Shown: piece by piece, positions 7,134 through 9,593 of the stretch
How positions within the stretch are numbered: position 1 is the stretch's first letter
Layout: each line of letters starts with the position of its first letter
Assembly: GCA_964475205.1 (NCBI GenBank)
Contig: CAYYVQ010000080.1
Location: 1 to 9,593 of the forward strand
DNA: 9,593 nucleotides
Reading direction: 5' to 3'
DNA from: CAYSRM01 sp964475205
GTDB lineage: Bacteria > Verrucomicrobiota > Kiritimatiellia > UBA8416 > CAYSRM01
The notes under the pieces: generated by a model
Databases searched by the model: none
Seen by the model: only the letters and a program-made list of their open reading frames with translations
What the model was told of the DNA's origin: nothing
Program-made: the position numbers and the translations under genes

Positions 7134-7307
7134 ATGGTTAAGCATTTCAGGGAACTGAGGGTATACCGAGAGGCGTTTGACGCGGCCATGCGGATCTTCG
7201 AATGCTCAAAGGAGTGGCCGAAAGAACCTCACATACTCACGCACCCACGTACTCACACACCCACAAACATGGGGGAGAATAACCAATCCGCTACGAGTAT
7301 TTTTTGA
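7134..7307 (+). pseudogene. Truncated four-helix-bundle (S23/Avd-like) gene
   Basis: The first 31 residues, starting MVKHFRELRVYREAF and ending ECSKEWPKE, match the first helix of the small four-helix-bundle proteins related to the S23 intervening-sequence protein and to Avd of diversity-generating retroelements. Family members are about 115-130 residues. Here the frame leaves the family at 7227/7228, exactly where an inverted octamer array begins, and then encodes only a His/Pro/Thr-rich tail to a TGA at 7305-7307 (57 residues). Helices 2-4 are missing. A good ribosome site (AGGAG, 7124-7128) survives. Functions of intact members are mostly unknown; no reverse transcriptase or rRNA gene lies nearby. 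Confidence 0.75.
7228..7267 (-). repeat. Inverted octamer array, five units
   Basis: The plus-strand units are ctcacata, ctcacgca, cccacgta, ctcacaca and cccacaaa (CYCACNNA). Their reverse complement TNNGTGRG is the octamer of 7079-7110. The array starts at the exact base where the four-helix-bundle frame breaks. Confidence 0.75.
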
Positions 7308-7376
7308 AAAGCAGGTTAACCCAACAGATGGAGTAGAAAACTTGACAGAAGGCGTGACAATTAAGAGGAGGTTCAG

Positions 7377-8291
7377 ATGGAAAACGTTGTTATAATCGGC
7401 ACAGGTCCGGCAGGTCTTTCTGCGGCTATTTATGCTGCCCGGGCGGATCTCAAGCCCCTGGTTGTAGAAGGAGAAACCCCGGGCGGGCAGCTTGTTGTTT
7501 CGCCGGAAGTTGAGAATTATCCTGGTTTTCCTCAGGCGATGTCCGGTATGGAGCTTATGGAACAGTTCAAAAAGCAGGCAGAGCAGTTCGGCGCAGGGTT
7601 TCTGACAGGGAATGTAACCGGAGTCGAAACCATAGATGGCGGTTATGTTCTGCATCGCGGCAGTGAGCCGATAGAAACCAGGACCATTATTGTCGCGACC
7701 GGCGCGCTTGCCCGGCGTCTGCCTATCCCCTCGGAGCCCGAATTCTATGGTAAAGGGGTATCGGGATGCGCTACTTGTGACGGGGCATTTTTCCGGGATA
7801 AGGATGTGATTGTGGTCGGTGGCGGGAATACGGCCATGGAGGACGCGGTTTTTCTGACGCGATTCGCAAGGACCGTGACCATAGTGCACCGCCGTTCATA
7901 TCTCAGGGCGGCGCCGGTAGAAGTTGAGAAAGCAAAAAGCAATCCAAAAATCAAATGGATGATTCCCTGGACTGTTGAAGAGGTTATTGGCGATCAACTC
8001 GTGACCGGGGCCAGGCTCAGGAACACTGAAACCGGGCAGACGCGCAACATTTCATGTGAGGGAATTTTTGTTGCTATCGGCCATGATCCCAAGACCGAGT
8101 TGTTCGGGGACCTGGTTGAATGCGATGAACATGGGTTCATCAAAGTGCAGCCATGGTCTTCGCGGACATCGGCTCCCGGCATTTTTGCCTGCGGCGATGT
8201 TCGTGATCCTGTTTACAAGCAGGCAATTGTTGCGGCGGGAACCGGATGCATGGCGGCGCTTGATGCACAGAAGTATCTTGAATCCATCTAA
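7377..8291 (+). CDS. trxB: Thioredoxin-disulfide reductase
   Basis: A 304-residue cytosolic flavoenzyme that uses NADPH and FAD to reduce thioredoxin. All landmarks are present: the FAD-binding GTGPAGLSAA near residue 8, the redox-active C131-A-T-C134 followed by DG, the NADPH-binding GGGNTAMEDAVFL at 148-160, H171-R-R173 for the 2'-phosphate of NADPH, and the second FAD motif ACGDVRDP near 271. The length is typical of the low-molecular-weight bacterial type. The ATG at 7377 follows a strong AGAGGAGG. No thioredoxin gene is next to it. The stop codon TAA (8289-8291) overlaps the CTAA target duplication of the palindromic element that follows, so the insertion left the protein complete. Confidence 0.97.
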   Translation: MENVVIIGTGPAGLSAAIYAARADLKPLVVEGETPGGQLVVSPEVENYPGFPQAMSGMELMEQFKKQAEQFGAGFLTGNVTGVETIDGGYVLHRGSEPIETRTIIVATGALARRLPIPSEPEFYGKGVSGCATCDGAFFRDKDVIVVGGGNTAMEDAVFLTRFARTVTIVHRRSYLRAAPVEVEKAKSNPKIKWMIPWTVEEVIGDQLVTGARLRNTETGQTRNISCEGIFVAIGHDPKTELFGDLVECDEHGFIKVQPWSSRTSAPGIFACGDVRDPVYKQAIVAAGTGCMAALDAQKYLESI

Positions 8292-8468
8292 CCCGCATTT
8301 CTCACACTTCTCCGGCATAAACGGTTCATAGCCCAGCCATTGCAGGCCAAAACCGGTTTGCCCGATTTCGCGGTGTGTCTACACAGCGAGAGCCCGGCCA
8401 AGACGATTTCGACCCACACTGCCAATACTCTGAACCGTTTCTGCTCGAAAAAGTGTGATCAATGCGGG
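8292..8468. mobile_element. Palindromic MITE-like element, 177 bp, CTAA duplications
   Basis: The ends are inverted repeats: 8292-8328 pairs with 8431-8468. They share CCCGCATT at the tips, TCACACTT next, and AAACGGTTCA at the inner end. CTAA flanks both sides (8288-8291 and 8469-8472), as expected for a 4-bp target duplication. The interior also pairs loosely arm to arm, and the perfect palindrome TGTGTCTACACA (8374-8385) sits at the exact centre, so the element could fold as one long stem. It has no coding capacity. The CTAA duplication resembles the YTAR targets of IS5-type elements, but no parent element is visible and its ends do not match the IS at 1-1848. Confidence 0.72.
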
Positions 8469-8483
8469 CTAACCAGCCCGCAT
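8462..8483 (+). terminator. Perfect 9-bp hairpin at the element's right edge
   Basis: ATGCGGGCT (8462-8470) pairs with AGCCCGCAT (8475-8483) across the loop AACC, followed by a weak ATTTCAT. It joins the element's end, the CTAA copy and host DNA, and could end trxB transcription. The short T-run makes an efficient intrinsic terminator doubtful. Confidence 0.4.
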
Positions 8484-8655
8484 ATTTCATAAAGAAGAGC
8501 AAGCAGGTTGTTTTTCAACATGCCACCGTTTTGATTGCGGCCGCAACCGCCTTCGATTATGATTACGATTTAGAGTTTGAACTCACAGGTTGTGTGCGTT
8601 CATGTCACGCTGTAGCATTTTGGCGAAGGCCGGGTTCGGGTGAAGGAGAAAATTG

Positions 8656-9285
8656 ATGTACATACTAAAGGAATTGCGCGTTCATGCGCCATTTACGATT
8701 TTCGGCGCATTGACGGGCATAATATTGCTGATATTTTTTCGGGCTATGCCGGCGGAAAGCGCCCGCAGTGTTTTTTACGTGCTCCATCCTCTTCATGTTG
8801 TATTGAGCGCGCTGGCAACAGCGTCAATGTTCCGGCTGCACACATGCAGAAAAATCAGAGGCGCCTGCGTTAAAGGCCAGTGCAACCTGTGGCAGTTGCT
8901 TATTATTGGCTATCTTGGCGCAATTGGCATTGCAACGCTAAGCGATTCGCTTATTCCGTATCTCGGAGAACTGATGCTTGATCTGCCGAACAGGGGTGTG
9001 CACCTGGGCTTTATTGAGAAGTGGTGGCTGGTAAATCCCCTGGCGATTACCGGGGCTCTGATCGCCTGTTTGAGGCCTTCGACCAAATTTCCACATGCCG
9101 GCCATGTGCTGCTGAGCACCTGGGCGTCATTGTTTCATATGCTTATGGCGGTAGGAGAAAGTCTGAGCTGGGTGTCATATGCTGTTATCTTTGTTTTTCT
9201 GTTCCTGGCTGTCTGGGTGCCGTGCTGTATCAGTGATATTGTGTTTCCGTTGATAGTTGCCGGCAGAGAGCAAGCGCGCAGATAG
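8656..9285 (+). CDS. Conserved polytopic membrane protein, unknown function
   Basis: A 209-residue integral membrane protein with about six hydrophobic segments (roughly 13-30, 40-60, 79-99, 125-139, 149-168 and 172-200). It has no signal peptide. I know no function for it. Histidines cluster near membrane edges: H44 and H47 (LHPLH), H116 (RGVHLGF), H147 and H150 (FPHAGH) and H161. A cysteine-bearing loop (HTCRKIRGACVKGQC, 62-76) and CC at 190-191 add possible ligands, so metal or haem binding is conceivable but unproven. The charged segment FIEKWWLVNP looks conserved. The ATG at 8656 is chosen over the TTG one codon earlier because AAGGAG (8643-8648) then has the best spacing. The leader 8473-8655 holds a GATTAT-GATTAC hexamer run (8555-8566) but no clear promoter. 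Confidence 0.85.
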   Translation: MYILKELRVHAPFTIFGALTGIILLIFFRAMPAESARSVFYVLHPLHVVLSALATASMFRLHTCRKIRGACVKGQCNLWQLLIIGYLGAIGIATLSDSLIPYLGELMLDLPNRGVHLGFIEKWWLVNPLAITGALIACLRPSTKFPHAGHVLLSTWASLFHMLMAVGESLSWVSYAVIFVFLFLAVWVPCCISDIVFPLIVAGREQARR

Positions 9286-9306
9286 AAACCGGCGGCACAA
9301 AAAGAT

Positions 9307-9343
9307 TTTGAACCACGAATGGACACGAATGGACGCGAATGGG
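9307..9343 (+). repeat. 37-bp dispersed repeat, copy 2
   Basis: Identical to 6836-6872 over 37 bp. It starts 21 bases after the membrane-protein stop and leads directly into the GGAT-type tract. Confidence 0.8.
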
Positions 9344-9355
9344 GAGTAGGGGGGA

Positions 9356-9405
9356 ATGACAAGGATCGGGATAAGGATCGGGACAAGGATGGGGAATGAC
9401 AAGGT
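9356..9405 (+). repeat. GGATCGGGAYAA-type tandem repeat, copy 2
   Basis: The units are GGATCGGGATAA and GGATCGGGACAA, framed by GGGGAATGACAAGG on both sides. Its first 27 bp equal 6734-6760. Confidence 0.75.
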
Positions 9406-9526
9406 GTAAAAGGGTAAAACAGTTGGAATGTTAAGCCGGTTTTATGTTTGTCCTGGAACCTGCTGGTTTTCGTATTGCACTGCCCCTCTTCCCTCTCTGC
9501 CATCTGCGGTTTCCGATGTGTCTTGG

Positions 9527-9549
9527 CAGCAGGTTGACACAACCTGCTG
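9527..9549. other. Perfect 10-bp stem, 3-base loop hairpin
   Basis: CAGCAGGTTG (9527-9536) pairs perfectly with CAACCTGCTG (9540-9549) across ACA. No U-run follows on either strand, so a regulator-binding palindrome or a short palindromic repeat is more likely than a terminator. Confidence 0.5.
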
Positions 9550-9593
9550 TCTGGAGTTTGGCCCTCATGGACTCATCCGGCAGCATAGAATAG

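Larger units (their letters stand above)
9286..9593. other. Gene-free 3' end of the window
   Basis: After the membrane-protein stop come the 37-bp repeat and the GGAT-type tract, then unremarkable DNA, then a hairpin at 9527-9549. AACCTGCTG occurs twice (in 9459-9475 and at 9541-9549). No supported gene is seen; a gene could begin beyond the right edge. Confidence 0.6.

Noticed and set aside
7079..7267. Octamer arrays considered as a CRISPR-like array
   Set aside because: The units are 8 bp with no spacers, and the two arrays are inverted with a gene remnant between them.
7342..7347. TTGACA upstream of trxB as a -35 box
   Set aside because: A 17-base spacer puts the -10 position on the GAGGAG ribosome site; no acceptable -10 box is present.
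7206..7889. A 227-codon open frame on the minus strand
   Set aside because: It is antisense to trxB and to the octamer array and shows no domain.

Overview
This is a bacterial accessory region of about 9.6 kb. It carries six intact genes, two broken genes, one complete insertion sequence, and short repeats in most of the gene-free gaps. No tRNA, rRNA or CRISPR array was recognised. The host cannot be identified firmly. The plant-like GDP-mannose 3,5-epimerase, the four-helix-bundle gene remnant and the intergenic 'cacgaatggacacgaatgg' repeats suggest the PVC group (Kiritimatiellota, Verrucomicrobiota, Planctomycetota). That is inference from memory, not a database result.

Layout. 1-1848 is an IS1380-family element with matching terminal inverted repeats, and the window starts at its outer edge. 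1906-2799 (minus) is an aldo/keto reductase. 2800-3196 has no gene and holds two inverted-repeat elements. 3197-4744 (minus) is a class II Fic protein. 4969-5412 (minus) is a vapC-type PIN toxin whose 5' end was lost at a copy of a 31-bp repeat. 5489-6454 (minus) is a GDP-mannose 3,5-epimerase-like enzyme. 6455-7133 is gene-free and holds GGAT-type and 37-bp repeats. 7134-7307 is the first half of a four-helix-bundle (S23/Avd-like) gene, between two inverted arrays of a degenerate octamer. 7377-8291 (plus) is trxB. 8292-8468 is a palindromic MITE-like element inserted at the trxB stop codon, with CTAA target duplications. 8656-9285 (plus) is a six-helix membrane protein of unknown function. 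9286-9593 holds second copies of the 6.8-kb repeats and a strong hairpin.

The genes do not form one pathway. The aldo/keto reductase, thioredoxin reductase and epimerase are chromosomal metabolic or redox genes. The IS, the Fic protein and the broken toxin are typical accessory cargo. The strongest signal is structural: repeats border most genes, and two gene truncations coincide exactly with repeat edges. The observations most worth following are the CTAA-flanked palindromic element, the octamer arrays around the four-helix-bundle remnant, and the vapC break at the 31-bp repeat. I see no clear new defence or biosynthetic system.
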